A DNA stretch of 64,000 nt from Nesterenkonia cremea (GTDB lineage Bacteria > Actinomycetota > Actinomycetes > Actinomycetales > Micrococcaceae), in contig NZ_BMIS01000002.1 of the NCBI RefSeq assembly GCF_014642675.1, positions 1-64,000 of the forward strand, written 5' to 3'. Under the pieces are notes generated by a model that worked only from the letters and a program-made list of their open reading frames with translations, searched no databases and was not told the DNA's origin. A program made the translations under genes and the position numbers. Below, piece after piece: positions 51,801-60,823 of the stretch. Every line of letters begins with the position of its first letter. Within the stretch, counting starts at the first letter, position 1.

Positions 51801-51959
51801 GTGCCCTCGGGCGGATCCACCACTTCGGGGATGTCCAGCGCCGACCTGATCGCCCGCGATCTGGCCGAGCGCACGCAGGCTCTGCCCACCGCCACGGACT
51901 ACTACGACGAGGACGGCGCGACAGGTTCTGAGGATGCGTGGCAGCTCACCGGGCGCTGA
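48825..51959 (+). CDS. ftsK: DNA translocase FtsK
   Basis: A 1,044-residue FtsK/SpoIIIE translocase that pumps chromosome ends through the closing septum. An N-terminal basic region is followed by about four membrane helices (residues 80-225), then a long Ala/Glu/Pro-rich linker (about 240-440). The motor has Walker A GATGAGKSAF near 588-597 and Walker B LLVIVDELADLMM near 703. The gamma winged helix that reads polar sequences (VTTQFGSTSMLQRKLRVGFA) is near 863-882. A further 120 acidic residues follow gamma. TAGGTT (48812-48817) lies 7 nt before ATG 48825, so the message is probably leaderless. Confidence 0.96.
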   Translation: MATRTSPSRAASTSGKSSKSANGRATTSKNQKKTAQDEPQGSIFATAVRGLWMAFATPAGGAMRGIGRQIKIHPDDRRDSAGLVFLLLAAVTAVVDWWGIRHTDHWLPGVVHGGTAGTFGWASVILPLVLFVTAVRYFRHPQEHDDNGRVAIGLTVILFSAAGLAHLWNGAPPLNTAFEDMLASGGIIGYLMAVPLASLITPYPMWVLLGLLLGAGILVVTATPVRRIPDRIAVAKNYIVGEKSSEPVLDDTLPIGGQAQQKEAEEPAPKKAAPRRAKKQEAEEAFAEETPAEPVEKPKKGLFSKLMGADDHEEEPELYDVDSEEAARAAEGAFDQGAVERESTSDAADQGSAVPPGVKRPTAQELAIQRAREKAGADQAAQAQEQAGGPAAQTAAQRAVQSEAKPSLQETTVQESPAAPSDLPVRSEQLELAGDVTYTLPDQSMLPAGPPAKEHTTANDEIVEALNQTFAQFKVDAQVTGFSRGPTVTRYEVELTPGTKVEKVTSLEKNISLAVASNEVRILSPIPGKSAIGIEIPNKDKEVVALGDVLRSNAARKTEHPMVMGVGKDIEGGYVVANLAKMPHMLVAGATGAGKSAFVNSMVTSILMRSTPDEVRMVMVDPKRVELTAYEGVPHLVTPIITDAKKAAEALQWVVKEMDNRYDDLAHFGYKHVDDFNKAVRAGKIQLPPDSKRVLRPYPYLLVIVDELADLMMVAPRDVEDSIVRITQLARAAGIHLVLATQRPSVNVVTGLIKANVPSRMAFSTSSATDSRVVLDSVGAEKLLGQGDALFLPMGSAKPMRVQGAWVNESEVHGVVDHVKSQLKAQYSEDAVQAMEPKKKEIDEDIGDDLELLLQATELVVTTQFGSTSMLQRKLRVGFAKAGRLMDLMESRGVVGESTGSKARDVLVAPEELPEVLATIKGETPPAEPSEDAPDAYQQDVVEYEPGQSVAAAPADAAAAAPVQEEAPVPDYDAGPAPTAETEAVRPQRSGPVPSGGSTTSGMSSADLIARDLAERTQALPTATDYYDEDGATGSEDAWQLTGR

Positions 51960-51986
51960 GCCAGGGTGAATTGCTAGAGTCTCGCT

Positions 51987-52616
51987 ATGGTCGAGCCCAA
52001 TAACGCACCGCTGTTCAACATCGCGAACGTCCTGACGATGCTTCGCATCGCCCTGGTGCCAGTCTTCGTCTGGTTCCTGCTGCTCGACGCCGAAGGCTCG
52101 CTGACCGAGGCATTCGGCGGTGGGCTGGAGGCTCAGAACGGCGGATGGCGGTGGGCGGCCGCCGGGCTCTTCGCCGCCGCGATGATCACCGATAAGATCG
52201 ACGGCGACCTGGCCCGCTCGCGGAACCTGATCACTGACTTCGGCAAGATCGCCGACCCCATCGCGGATAAGACGCTGATCGGCGCAGGCCTGATCATGCT
52301 CTCGCTGCTCGGCGAGCTGCCCTGGTGGGTCACGCTGGTGATCCTGGCCCGCGAGCTGGGCATCACTGTGCTGCGCATGGTGATGCTGCGCACCCAGGTC
52401 ATGCCCGCATCCCGCGGCGGCAAGCTCAAGACTGTCCTGCAGACCGCAGGCCTGCAGCTGATGCTGCTGCCGCTGGTGGTCATCGCCGGTTGGCTGGCTG
52501 ATGTCGCCTTCTGGATCATGATCGCCGCCCTGGTGGTCACAGTGGTCACCGGTGCGGACTATCTGATGTCGGCTCTGCGGCTGCGCCGCGAGTCCAAAGG
52601 GGCAGGGGCAGCCTGA
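51987..52616 (+). CDS. pgsA: CDP-diacylglycerol-glycerol-3-phosphate 3-phosphatidyltransferase
   Basis: A 209-residue CDP-alcohol phosphatidyltransferase. The signature DGX2ARX8GX3DX3D is met by the segment from DGDLAR to DPIAD near 72-94. Five to six membrane helices are predicted. It makes phosphatidylglycerol phosphate, although actinobacterial paralogues with this motif can differ in acceptor. TAGAGT (51975-51980) lies 6 nt before ATG 51987. It overlaps pncC by 1 bp. Confidence 0.92.
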   Translation: MVEPNNAPLFNIANVLTMLRIALVPVFVWFLLLDAEGSLTEAFGGGLEAQNGGWRWAAAGLFAAAMITDKIDGDLARSRNLITDFGKIADPIADKTLIGAGLIMLSLLGELPWWVTLVILARELGITVLRMVMLRTQVMPASRGGKLKTVLQTAGLQLMLLPLVVIAGWLADVAFWIMIAALVVTVVTGADYLMSALRLRRESKGAGAA

Positions 52617-53284
52617 TGTCCGGGCGTCAGCACAACTGGCTGGATGAGCACGGCGCCGAGGTCCACGGGGGAGCCCAGGCGGTGGCCGCCGAGGCGGAGG
52701 AGACCTCTGATCCGGTGGAGATCATTCAGCGCGGAGCCCACCGCGGACTGACCGTCGCCACCGCTGAATCGCTGACCGCCGGATCTCTGGCGGCCCGGCT
52801 GGCAGACGTGCCGGGCGCCTCGGCAGTGCTGCTGGGCGGCGTCGTCGCCTATTGCAATGAGGTAAAACATCATTTGCTCGATGTGGATGCCGAACTGCTG
52901 GAGACCCAGGGCGCGGTGGATCCCCCAGTGGCCGCCGCCATGGCGCGCGGGGCAGCTGTGGCCACCGACGCCGACATCGGGATCTCGACCACCGGTGTGG
53001 CCGGGCCCGAGCCACATCAGGGCAAGGACGTCGGAACCGTCTATCTGGGCCTGGCCTGCAGAGATGAGGCCGTTCAGCGTTTGGGGCTGCGTCTCCCCGG
53101 TGACTGCGAGGAGGACCTGCAGCGGGCTTCGGAAGGCGACGGCGCGCCGTGGCTGGCCGGTTCTCTGCTGTTGGATCTGGACGGGGATCGGGCCGGAATC
53201 CGGGAGGCCTCCGTGGAGGGAGCGCTGAAACTTCTCGACGATTTCCTGCACACAGAGCCTTCCGGTATCGGCGAACCGCGTTAG
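52616..53284 (+). CDS. pncC: CinA C-terminal-domain protein, nicotinamide-nucleotide amidohydrolase PncC
   Basis: A 222-residue CinA-type deamidase. The active-site segment TVATAESLTAGSLAARLADV is near 46-65, the GGVVAYCNEVKHHLL loop near 74, and STTGVAGPEPHQGK near 124. PncC converts nicotinamide mononucleotide to nicotinate mononucleotide. The first 30 residues and an insert near 170-195 are not conserved. ATG 52616 shares one base with the pgsA stop. The order pgsA-cinA-clgR-recA is conserved in actinobacteria. Confidence 0.9.
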   Translation: MSGRQHNWLDEHGAEVHGGAQAVAAEAEETSDPVEIIQRGAHRGLTVATAESLTAGSLAARLADVPGASAVLLGGVVAYCNEVKHHLLDVDAELLETQGAVDPPVAAAMARGAAVATDADIGISTTGVAGPEPHQGKDVGTVYLGLACRDEAVQRLGLRLPGDCEEDLQRASEGDGAPWLAGSLLLDLDGDRAGIREASVEGALKLLDDFLHTEPSGIGEPR

Positions 53285-53295
53285 AGTGGGAACAA

Positions 53296-53323
53296 TCCCG
53301 GGAGAGATTCGGTTGATCCCGGG
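53296..53323. repeat. TCCCGGG direct repeat upstream of clgR
   Basis: TCCCGGG at 53296-53302 and 53317-53323, exactly 21 bp apart (two helical turns), each containing the palindrome CCCGGG. They lie 36-63 bp before the clgR start and may be a protein-binding pair. Confidence 0.4.
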
Positions 53324-53358
53324 TGTAATGAGGGCTACGAGTCCGAAGGAGAGAGTCC

Positions 53359-53817
53359 ATGGTGCGACAGCCAGTCACCGTCAACGGCGTCACCCGGTGG
53401 AAGGATATGGACGCCGAAGGCGCAGTCACCGCCGAGACCAAGGAAGCCAAAGCCGTCGTGCTTCGGCAGGAGATCGGTGATGTGCTGCGCAGCATCCGCC
53501 AGGCTGAGGGCCGCACCCTCCGCGATGTATCCCACGATGCCCGCGTCTCCCTGGGATACCTCTCCGAGGTGGAGCGGGGGCAGAAGGAAGCATCCTCCGA
53601 GCTGTTGGCCTCCATCTGTGCCGCACTCGACGTCCCGCTCTCCGCGATGCTCGGCCAGGTGGCCGAACGCGTGGCAGTGGCCGAGGGCGTGCACGTTCCG
53701 GACACTGTGCCCACCGAGTTCCAGCGTGAGTTCGGCCAGCCGGTGGACGGCGGAATGGTTCCGGATGCAGTGCCTGAGGAGTTCGCGAACGAGCAGTTCG
53801 CCCGCAGCTGCGGCTGA
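53359..53817 (+). CDS. clgR: Helix-turn-helix regulator, ClgR type
   Basis: A 152-residue XRE-type regulator at the position of ClgR (Rv2745c), the activator of clp protease and stress genes. The helix-turn-helix [20 protein letters not shown] is near 53-72, followed by [19 protein letters not shown], which matches ClgR. The C-terminal 40 residues are acidic and end FARSCG; ClgR of related species is itself degraded by Clp from its C-terminus. GAAGGAGAGAG precedes ATG 53359. Confidence 0.9.
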   Translation: MVRQPVTVNGVTRWKDMDAEGAVTAETKEAKAVVLRQEIGDVLRSIRQAEGRTLRDVSHDARVSLGYLSEVERGQKEASSELLASICAALDVPLSAMLGQVAERVAVAEGVHVPDTVPTEFQREFGQPVDGGMVPDAVPEEFANEQFARSCG

Positions 53818-53855
53818 TGTCGGTCGCCTCCGGGCGATCAGTTGAAAGACGTGTG

Positions 53856-53890
53856 GGGAGAGGGTCCTTCATCAGGGCCCTCTCCCTTTT
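53856..53890 (+). terminator. Rho-independent terminator after clgR
   Basis: GGGAGAGGGTCC (53856-53867) and GGGCCCTCTCCC (53875-53886) form a 12-bp stem with one wobble pair and a 7-nt loop, followed by TTTT (53887-53890). It ends the ftsK/pgsA-pncC-clgR transcripts. Confidence 0.9.
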
Positions 53891-53963
53891 CATGTCCGGC
53901 CGCGGTGTGCGCCTGCGCCCGTACGCTTTCTCTCTTCGGCGCCTGGGTCTCTACACTGTTGGG

Positions 53964-54458
53964 ATGACCACTGAGGGGCGGCGGAGCACGGTCCGCGAGC
54001 TGGAGCGTGAGTTCAATCGGCTCTTCGTGCGGCGACGGTTCAACGCCCTGCAGATCGCCCGGCGCCTGGACCCGGAGATCGAGCCGGCCTCCTATTCGGT
54101 GCTGGCCGCGCTGCAGCATGACGGCCCCCAGCGGATGACCTCCATCGCCCGGCAGCTGGGCATCGGCAAACCCACGCTGTCCCGTCAGCTGGCCACCTTG
54201 GCCGAGCGCGGGCTGGTCACCAAGGACACCGACCCGCTGGACGGACGCGCCCAGCTGATCTCGCTGACCCAGGAGGGTCTGGAGCGGCTGCAGGGCGCCC
54301 AGCAGGAGCGGGCCGAACGCTATCTGACGATGTTGGAGACCTGGGAGGAGCACGAGATCGAGACCCTCTCCGGACTGCTGTCCAAGCTCAACCGCACCTA
54401 TGCAGACTTCGACGCCGCACACGCCCCGGCCTGCGGTGCCGAGGAGGTGCGGCCATGA
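53964..54458 (+). CDS. MarR-family transcriptional regulator
   Basis: A 164-residue MarR protein. The recognition helix region TSIARQLGIGKPTLSRQLAT is near 59-78 and the wing KDTDPLDGRAQLISLTQEG near 88-106. It is a different branch from the regulator at 11257. The frame is open upstream to 53817, but TACACT (53952-53957) lies 6 nt before ATG 53964, giving a leaderless start after the terminator. It overlaps the DUF3046 gene by 4 bp. The target is unknown. Confidence 0.85.
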   Translation: MTTEGRRSTVRELEREFNRLFVRRRFNALQIARRLDPEIEPASYSVLAALQHDGPQRMTSIARQLGIGKPTLSRQLATLAERGLVTKDTDPLDGRAQLISLTQEGLERLQGAQQERAERYLTMLETWEEHEIETLSGLLSKLNRTYADFDAAHAPACGAEEVRP

Positions 54459-54673
54459 GGCTCAGCCGTTTCTGGTTCCTGATGGAGGAGGAGTTCGGCA
54501 GCGGCTACGCCCATGTGCTGGCCGACTCACTGGTGCTCAGCGACTATCAGAAGACCGTCAATGATGCCCTGGGCTCCGGTGTGGCGCCCCGCGACGTATG
54601 GGACGCCGTCTGCGATCAGCAGGAGGTCCCCACCGAGCGTCGCCTGGGACGGGACATCCCGCCCAAGCGGTGA
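54455..54673 (+). CDS. DUF3046 protein
   Basis: A 72-residue protein starting MRLSRFWFLMEEEFG, the hallmark of DUF3046, an actinobacterial family regularly found just upstream of recA. It is helical and soluble, with no known function. Its ATG overlaps the MarR stop. The sequence VCDQQEVPTERRLGRDIPPK at the C-terminus is also typical. Confidence 0.92.
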   Translation: MRLSRFWFLMEEEFGSGYAHVLADSLVLSDYQKTVNDALGSGVAPRDVWDAVCDQQEVPTERRLGRDIPPKR

Positions 54674-54694
54674 GCGACACGCGGGTCCACCTCT

Positions 54695-54710
54695 TCGAAC
54701 CTATGTTCGA
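54695..54710. promoter_or_regulatory. LexA (SOS) box of recA
   Basis: TCGAACCTATGTTCGA is a perfect match to the actinobacterial LexA site TCGAAC-N4-GTTCGA. It overlaps the expected -35 region; GATAAG (54717-54722) is a candidate -10 box. Only this site of its kind was noticed in the window. Confidence 0.92.
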
Positions 54711-54880
54711 TGTCGCGATAAGCTCGTGACAGATTCCGCCACAGAGGATCTCAGTGCTGCTGCGGCACGCGCAGGACTTCACAGCACGGAGCGTGTCACG
54801 CATCCATGTCAGTGGATCTGCGTAGTCTCGACGGCGTAAGCAATCAGCAGCGAAGAACATCGAATGAACGAGGTGTAGTC

Positions 54881-55936
54881 ATGGCAGTCAGCCAGGACCG
54901 GCAGAAGGCGCTGGACGCGGCGCTCGCGCAGATCGACAAGCAGTACGGCAAGGGCTCGGTGATGCGTCTGGGCGATGAGACCCGGGCGCCGATCGAGACC
55001 ATCTCGACCTCCTCCATCTCCATGGACGCCGCACTGGGCATCGGAGGCTTTCCCCGCGGCCGTGTGGTGGAGATCTACGGCCCGGAGTCCTCGGGTAAGA
55101 CCACTGTGGCCCTCCACGCTGTGGCCAACGCGCAGAAGAACGGCGGCATCGCCGCGTTCATCGACGCTGAGCACGCTCTGGACCCCACCTACGCCGAGAA
55201 GCTGGGCGTGGACACAGACTCCCTGCTGGTCTCCCAGCCGGACACCGGTGAGCAGGCCCTGGAGATCATGGACATGCTGGTGTCCTCCGGCTCCCTGGAT
55301 GTCGTGGTCATCGACTCGGTGGCGGCCCTGGTGCCGCGTGCTGAGATCGAGGGCGAGATGGGCGACGCCCACGTCGGCCTGCAGGCCCGTCTGATGTCTC
55401 AGGCGCTGCGTAAGATCGCTGGTCGCCTGGGGCAGACCAAGACTACTGCGATCTTCATCAACCAGCTGCGTGAGAAGGTCGGCGTCTTCTTCGGCTCCCC
55501 GGAGACGACCTCCGGCGGTAAGGCGCTGAAGTTCTACGCCTCGGTCCGTGTGGACGTCCGTCGCATCGAGACCCTGAAGGAGGGCACCAACGCAGTGGGC
55601 AACCGCACTCGCGCCAAGATCGTGAAGAACAAGATGGCTCCGCCGTTCAAGCAGGCCGAGTTCGACATCCTCTACGGAGAGGGCATCTCTCGTGAGGGCG
55701 GCCTGATCGACGTGGGCGTGGAGAACGGCCTGATCAAGAAGTCCGGCGCCTGGTTCACCTATGAGGGAGACCAGCTCGGTCAGGGCAAGGAGAAGGCTCG
55801 CCAGTTCCTCAAGGACAACCCGGACCTGGCCGATGAGATCGAGCATAAGATCCGCGTGAAGCTCGGCGTCATCACCGAGGACGACTCCTCCGATCAGGGT
55901 GGACCGGATCTGAAGCCCGTGGGAGAGACTGCCTGA
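54881..55936 (+). CDS. recA: Recombinase RecA
   Basis: A 351-residue RecA without intein. Walker [10 protein letters not shown] is at 67-75, Walker [14 protein letters not shown] near 142, and the DNA-binding loops are in [18 protein letters not shown] and [20 protein letters not shown]. RecA coats single-stranded DNA, drives strand exchange and triggers LexA cleavage. The frame is open to 54806, but ATG 54881 begins the family sequence ([20 protein letters not shown]). A 170-nt leader separates it from the SOS box. recX follows 26 bp later. Confidence 0.98.
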   Translation: MAVSQDRQKALDAALAQIDKQYGKGSVMRLGDETRAPIETISTSSISMDAALGIGGFPRGRVVEIYGPESSGKTTVALHAVANAQKNGGIAAFIDAEHALDPTYAEKLGVDTDSLLVSQPDTGEQALEIMDMLVSSGSLDVVVIDSVAALVPRAEIEGEMGDAHVGLQARLMSQALRKIAGRLGQTKTTAIFINQLREKVGVFFGSPETTSGGKALKFYASVRVDVRRIETLKEGTNAVGNRTRAKIVKNKMAPPFKQAEFDILYGEGISREGGLIDVGVENGLIKKSGAWFTYEGDQLGQGKEKARQFLKDNPDLADEIEHKIRVKLGVITEDDSSDQGGPDLKPVGETA

Positions 55937-55962
55937 GCAGTCCCGTCCGGACGGAGTGAGCG

Positions 55963-56661
55963 ATGTCTGAGCAGCAGGAGAAGCTGGAGGCCCTCCGCGC
56001 AGCTGTGGTCCAGATCCAGGACGGGACCGCTGAGAGCGGGCTCTTCCAGGACGGGCCGGCCCAGGCGGCGGAGCAGTCCCCGGCCGCGGAGCAGTCCGAG
56101 GTTGCCGACCCCGCGGCCGAGGAGGAGTCCTCCCCGCGCTCCCAGTGCGAGGACAGCCGCAACGACTACGAGAAGGCCCGCGCCGTGGTCCTGCGCAAGC
56201 TGACCGGTTCGGCCAAGAGCCGGCACCAGCTGGCCGAGTCGCTGCGTGAGCGGGAGTTCGAGGAAGCGGTCATCACCGAGGTCCTGGACCGGATGGAGCA
56301 GGTCCACCTCCTCGACGACGCCGACTTCGCCCGCACCTGGGTGCGCACCCGGCACGAGATGAAGAACCTGGGCCGGGCCGCTCTGCGCCGGGAGCTGAAG
56401 GAGAAGGGCGTCGAGGATGCCCTGGCCGAGGAGGCTCTGGAGCAGATCAGCACTGAGGATGAGGACGCCGCTGCCCGGCAGCTCGTGGCCAAGAAGCTGC
56501 GCGGCACCACAGTCCCCATGGGCAACGGACCCGAGGAGCGCAAGGAGCGGGACAAGCACACGCGTCGCCTGGTCTCTATGCTCGCCCGGAGGGGCCATTC
56601 TCCCGGTGCCGCCTTCCAGATCGTGCGGGAAACGCTGGACGAGCGGGCCGCACATCAGTGA
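55963..56661 (+). CDS. recX: Regulatory protein RecX
   Basis: A 232-residue RecX, which binds RecA filaments and limits their activity. The helical repeats typical of the family are clear from about residue 68 (KARAVVLRKLTGSAKSRHQL, VITEVLDRMEQVHLLDDADF, GRAALRRELKEKGVEDALAE). The first 65 residues are an Ala/Glu/Gln-rich extension of low complexity. GGAG precedes ATG 55963. Co-transcribed with recA, so it is part of the SOS response. Confidence 0.93.
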   Translation: MSEQQEKLEALRAAVVQIQDGTAESGLFQDGPAQAAEQSPAAEQSEVADPAAEEESSPRSQCEDSRNDYEKARAVVLRKLTGSAKSRHQLAESLREREFEEAVITEVLDRMEQVHLLDDADFARTWVRTRHEMKNLGRAALRRELKEKGVEDALAEEALEQISTEDEDAAARQLVAKKLRGTTVPMGNGPEERKERDKHTRRLVSMLARRGHSPGAAFQIVRETLDERAAHQ

Positions 56662-56685
56662 GCCGGCCTTCAGTAGAATTGGTCA

Positions 56686-58215
56686 GTGATGACAGCGACC
56701 GCCGTGACAGACACCGCGAACACTGAGGCCGCCGGACGCACCTATGAGGTGCGGACCTTCGGCTGCCAGATGAACGTCCACGACTCCGAGCGGATCTCCG
56801 GGCTCCTGGAGGATGCCGGCTACACCCGCGCCGACTCCGAGGGGACCCCGGACCTGGTCGTCTTCAACACCTGCGCCGTCCGTGAGAACGCGGACAATAA
56901 GCTCTACGGCCACCTCGGCCAGCTGCGCAGGACCAAAGAGGCCCGTGAGGGCATGCAGATCGCCGTGGGCGGCTGCCTGGCGCAGAAGGACCAGAACGCC
57001 GTCCAGGAGAAGGCTCCCTGGGTGGATGTGGTCTTCGGCACCCACAACATCGGTTCCCTGCCCACGCTGCTGGCGCGCTCCCGCCACAATGAGGAAGCCT
57101 CCATCGAGATCCTCGAATCTCTGGAGACCTTCCCCTCCACGCTGCCGACCAAGCGGGAATCCGTGCACTCCGGCTGGGTGTCCATCTCTGTGGGCTGCAA
57201 CAACACCTGCACCTTCTGCATCGTGCCCTCGCTGCGCGGCAAGGAACGCGACCGACGCCCCGGCGAGATCCTGGCCGAGGTTCAGGCTCTGGTGGACGAC
57301 GGGGCCGTGGAGGTCACCCTGCTGGGCCAGAACGTCAACACCTATGGCGTGGAGTTCCGTGACCGCGGGGCTTTCGCCAAGCTGCTGCGCGCCTGCGGCA
57401 CGATCGACGGCTTGGAGCGCGTCCGGTTCACCAGCCCTCATCCGGCCTCCTTCACCGATGACGTCATCGACGCCATGGCCGAGACCCCCAATGTCATGCC
57501 GCAGCTGCATATGCCCCTGCAGTCCGGCTCGGACAAGGTCCTGAAGGATATGCGCCGCTCATACCGGGGCAAGAAGTTCCTGAGCATCCTGGACAAGGTC
57601 CGTGAGCGCATCCCGCATGCCGCAGTGACCACCGACATCATCGTGGGCTTCCCCGGCGAGACCGAGGAGGACTTCGAGGACACGATGCGGGTGGTCGAAG
57701 CCTCCCGCTTCTCCTCGGCCTTCACCTTCCAGTACTCGCCGCGCCCGGGCACCCCTGCCGCCACTATGGAGGATCAGGTGCCCAAGGAGGTCGTCCAGCA
57801 GCGCTTCGACCGCCTGATCGCCCTGCAGAACCGGATCACCGCCGAGGAGAACCAGAAGCAGGTCGGCACCCAGCAGGAGCTGCTGGTCACCGCGGACTCC
57901 GGTTCCAAGGGCTCCGAGACCGGACGGCTCACCGGCCGAGCCCCGGACAACCGGCTGGTCCACTTCTCCGTGCCCGAAGGTGCTGAGATCCCGCGCCCCG
58001 GTGACTTCGTGACCGTGCCGATCACCGACGCCGGCGGCCACCACCTGCTGGCCGATCCCAGCTCTGCGGAGCAGTACAGCCTGAGTGCCTCACGGGCCGG
58101 CGAGGCCTGGGACCGCTGGCAGGCCGACTCCTGCGGTGTGGGGACCACTCAGGTCTCCGGTGATAGGCCAGGGTCGGTCTCCCTGGGCATGCCCAGCCTG
58201 CGCATCGGCAGCTGA
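56686..58215 (+). CDS. miaB: tRNA-2-methylthio-N6-dimethylallyladenosine synthase MiaB
   Basis: A 509-residue MiaB, a radical SAM methylthiotransferase acting on A37 of tRNA. The N-terminal cluster cysteines lie in [15 protein letters not shown] and GGCLAQK; the radical SAM cluster is in CNNTCTFC; a TRAM domain lies near 375-445. About 55 residues follow TRAM. TAGAAT (56674-56679) lies 6 nt before GTG 56686, so that GTG is the likely leaderless start, with ATG 56689 next to it. Its substrate is made by miaA, 3 bp downstream. Confidence 0.95.
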   Translation: MMTATAVTDTANTEAAGRTYEVRTFGCQMNVHDSERISGLLEDAGYTRADSEGTPDLVVFNTCAVRENADNKLYGHLGQLRRTKEAREGMQIAVGGCLAQKDQNAVQEKAPWVDVVFGTHNIGSLPTLLARSRHNEEASIEILESLETFPSTLPTKRESVHSGWVSISVGCNNTCTFCIVPSLRGKERDRRPGEILAEVQALVDDGAVEVTLLGQNVNTYGVEFRDRGAFAKLLRACGTIDGLERVRFTSPHPASFTDDVIDAMAETPNVMPQLHMPLQSGSDKVLKDMRRSYRGKKFLSILDKVRERIPHAAVTTDIIVGFPGETEEDFEDTMRVVEASRFSSAFTFQYSPRPGTPAATMEDQVPKEVVQQRFDRLIALQNRITAEENQKQVGTQQELLVTADSGSKGSETGRLTGRAPDNRLVHFSVPEGAEIPRPGDFVTVPITDAGGHHLLADPSSAEQYSLSASRAGEAWDRWQADSCGVGTTQVSGDRPGSVSLGMPSLRIGS

Positions 58216-58218
58216 CCC

Positions 58219-59133
58219 GTGACCACAGACCAGACACCGCTGGTGGTCGTGGCAGGCGCCACCGCCTCCGGAAAGTCCGCACTCGGCGTCGAGCTGGCCC
58301 AGCGGCTGGCCGAACAGGGCCGGCCGGGGGAGATCATCAATGCCGACTCCATGCAGCTCTACCGCGGGATGGACATCGGCACCGCCAAGATCACCGCTGA
58401 GGAGATGCAGGGGATCCCGCATCACCTCCTGGACGTCCTGGACATCACCGAGGAGGCCTCGGTGGCCGCCTTCCAGGAGCAGGCCCGGGAGCTGATCGCC
58501 GCCATCCGCTCCCGGGGGAACACCCCGGTGATGGTAGGCGGCTCCGGACTCTACATCCGGGCCGCCACCGATGTCATCGAGTTCCCGCCCACCGACCATC
58601 AGCTGCGCGGCGAGCTGACCCAGCAGCTGGAGGAGAAGGGGGCTGCGGCGCTGCGGGAGCAGCTGCGCGCCGCTGACCCGGAGTCGGCCTCAGTGATCAA
58701 GGACGACCGCCGGCTGGTCCGCGCTCTGGAGGTGGTCCGGCTGACCGGACGCAGCTTCAGCTCCTATATGCCCCAGCGGATCTACGAGCCCTCCCTGGGC
58801 GAGGTCATCCAGCTGGGGCTCTCCCTGCCGCGGGAGCAGCTGCATGAGCGCATCGCCCGGCGTGTGGACCTCATGGCCGAGCAGGGGCTGCTCGAGGAGG
58901 TCCGCCGCCTGGCCCAGCAGGGTCTGCGCGAGGGGAAGACCGCCTCCCGCGCCATCGGTTATCAGCAGCACCTGCAGGTGCTCGACGGCGAGCTCACCGA
59001 GGCCGAAGCCTTGGAGTCCACCACCGTGGCCACCCGCAGATTCGCCCGCCGCCAGGAGACCTGGTTCCGCGCCGACCACCGGCTGCAGTGGATGAGCGGC
59101 TCGGAAGAGGCCATGGAAGCTCTGGCGGCATGA
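58219..59133 (+). CDS. miaA: tRNA dimethylallyltransferase MiaA
   Basis: A 304-residue MiaA that adds dimethylallyl to A37 of tRNAs reading UNN codons. The P-loop [11 protein letters not shown] is near 13-23, [20 protein letters not shown] near 39-58, the catalytic segment [12 protein letters not shown] near 105, and the C-terminal [16 protein letters not shown] 58219 follows the miaB stop by 3 bp, so both modification steps are made from one message. Confidence 0.96.
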   Translation: MTTDQTPLVVVAGATASGKSALGVELAQRLAEQGRPGEIINADSMQLYRGMDIGTAKITAEEMQGIPHHLLDVLDITEEASVAAFQEQARELIAAIRSRGNTPVMVGGSGLYIRAATDVIEFPPTDHQLRGELTQQLEEKGAAALREQLRAADPESASVIKDDRRLVRALEVVRLTGRSFSSYMPQRIYEPSLGEVIQLGLSLPREQLHERIARRVDLMAEQGLLEEVRRLAQQGLREGKTASRAIGYQQHLQVLDGELTEAEALESTTVATRRFARRQETWFRADHRLQWMSGSEEAMEALAA

Positions 59134-59203
59134 CAGCGTTGACCTCACAGAGACCACCGCAGCCCTGACTGTCCCCAGCCCGCCGAAGAACCCGGAGCGC
59201 CCC

Positions 59204-60157
59204 TTGCCACATCACTTCTCAGCCCTCGACGCCCTGGCCGGAACTCCCGTGACCAAGGCCCACGCCACCGGCAACGACTTCGTCATGCTCGCCGACGCCG
59301 ACGGCCGGTACAGCGTCGACGCCGACCAGGTGGCTGCGCTCTGCGATCGCCACCTGGGCATCGGAGGTGACGGACTGATCCGCGCCGTGCCTGCCCACCG
59401 CAGCCACGACGCCGCCGCCGAGGAGCTGCTCTCCACAGCCGGTCTCTCCAGCACCGATGAGGCGCCCCTGTGGTTCATGGACTACCGCAACGGCGACGGC
59501 TCCATCGCCGAGATGTGCGGCAACGGCGTGCGCGCCTTCGCCCACTTCCTGCTGGCCGAGGAGCTCATCGCACTGGAGGAGGGCCAGGAACTCACCATCC
59601 TCACCCGTGCCGGACTGCGCACCGTCCGCAAAGTGGCTGAGGGCTATGCCATCGGAATGGGCATCTGGTCCTTCATCGACCCGGAGCTCGCCCAGAACAA
59701 CGCCTCCGACGCCCTGGTCATGGCCCGCGGCCTGGAGGACCCCCGTCCGGCGCTGAGCATCTCCATGGGCAACCCGCACACTGTGGTGGCCCTGCCGGAG
59801 GCAGAGACGCTCGAGGCCCTGGACCTGACCGAGAAGCCCACAGTGGATCCGGTGCCCCCGCACGGGACCAATGTGGAGTTCGTCGTGCCCGGAGAGCCGC
59901 TGGTGGAGGACGGCGTCGGGCATGTGCGCATGCGCGTCCACGAGCGCGGTGTGGGGGAGACCATGTCCTGCGGCACCGGTGCCTGCGCGGCGGCGGCCGC
60001 GGTGCGGGTCTGGGCCGCTCAGGACGGCGTGGACACCTGGGCCGTTCAGGTGCCCGGCGGTGACGTGATGGTCCGGTTCATCCCGCGTCAGGACGGCGCA
60101 GAGGATGTGGAGCTCTCCGGGCCGGCAGAACTGGTGATGAGCGGGACGCTGCGCTGA
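59204..60157 (+). CDS. dapF: Diaminopimelate epimerase DapF
   Basis: A 317-residue DapF, interconverting LL- and meso-diaminopimelate for peptidoglycan and lysine. The two catalytic cysteines lie in EMCGNGVRAFA and SCGTGACAAAAA, and the N-terminal KAHATGNDFVML and GGDGLI are conserved. The TTG start at 59204 is unusual; it follows GGAG by about 6 nt, and no ATG or GTG fits the N-terminus. It lies 70 bp after miaA on the same strand. Confidence 0.95.
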   Translation: MPHHFSALDALAGTPVTKAHATGNDFVMLADADGRYSVDADQVAALCDRHLGIGGDGLIRAVPAHRSHDAAAEELLSTAGLSSTDEAPLWFMDYRNGDGSIAEMCGNGVRAFAHFLLAEELIALEEGQELTILTRAGLRTVRKVAEGYAIGMGIWSFIDPELAQNNASDALVMARGLEDPRPALSISMGNPHTVVALPEAETLEALDLTEKPTVDPVPPHGTNVEFVVPGEPLVEDGVGHVRMRVHERGVGETMSCGTGACAAAAAVRVWAAQDGVDTWAVQVPGGDVMVRFIPRQDGAEDVELSGPAELVMSGTLR

Positions 60158-60193
60158 ACCTGCGGCGGGCCCTGATCAGCCCTGTTTCCCTGA

Positions 60194-60823
60194 TCAGCCC
60201 AGACCAGCGCTGCGCCGGACTCTGAGCAGACGGAAACCCTTATCCGTCTCGGGACGGTCGGCGGAGAAGTCCTCGCCCACGGAGGCGAGCATGGAGCGGA
60301 TCCAGGTGAGCAGCGAGTCTGCCCCGAGGTTCTTCTGGACCACCATCCAGGCCTCGGTGTCCTCAGCCAGCCGCGGCAGCCACAGCTCCAGCAGCTCATG
60401 CAGAACCTTCTTGCCCACACGGATGGGCGGGTTGGACCAGATGGTGTCGAAGCGCACCGCCGAGGGGACCTCCTCAGGGGCCATGACCTGCACGTTCTCC
60501 AGGCCCAGTGCGGCGGCGTTCTCCGCGCAGAGCGTGCGGGAGCGCTCATTGACGTCCACCGCCCAGACCGTGGCCTTCGGGGACCGCATCGCCATGGTCA
60601 GGGCGATGGGACCCCAGCCGCAGCCGATGTCTAGCAGATGGCCCGTGGGCGCAGGGTCCGGCACATGCTTCAGGAGCACAGCGGTGCCCTTGTCCACCCC
60701 CTCGGGGGAGAAGATCCCACCGGCGGTGCTGACGGTCACCGGTCTGCCCTCGAGTTCGACCTGCAGGCGGCGGCGTTCGAAGGGACTGTCCGGAGAGACG
60801 GAGAAATAATGCGAGGAGCTCAC
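60194..60823 (-). CDS. Class I SAM-dependent methyltransferase, RsmC-like
   Basis: A 209-residue methyltransferase. The SAM site LLDIGCGWGPIAL is near 64-76, and SNPPIRVGK near 129-137 is the NPPY-type motif of base N-methylases. The closest type is the C-terminal half of RsmC, which methylates a guanine in 16S rRNA; as a single-domain version the exact target is uncertain. On the minus strand TACGAT (60835-60830) lies 6 nt before GTG 60823, so it is probably leaderless. Divergent from the hflX leader, with adjoining -10 boxes. Confidence 0.85.
   Translation of the reverse strand: MSSSHYFSVSPDSPFERRRLQVELEGRPVTVSTAGGIFSPEGVDKGTAVLLKHVPDPAPTGHLLDIGCGWGPIALTMAMRSPKATVWAVDVNERSRTLCAENAAALGLENVQVMAPEEVPSAVRFDTIWSNPPIRVGKKVLHELLELWLPRLAEDTEAWMVVQKNLGADSLLTWIRSMLASVGEDFSADRPETDKGFRLLRVRRSAGLG

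Noticed and set aside
54881..55936. RecA intein, common in mycobacteria
   Set aside because: The recA reading frame is of normal length and all motifs are contiguous.
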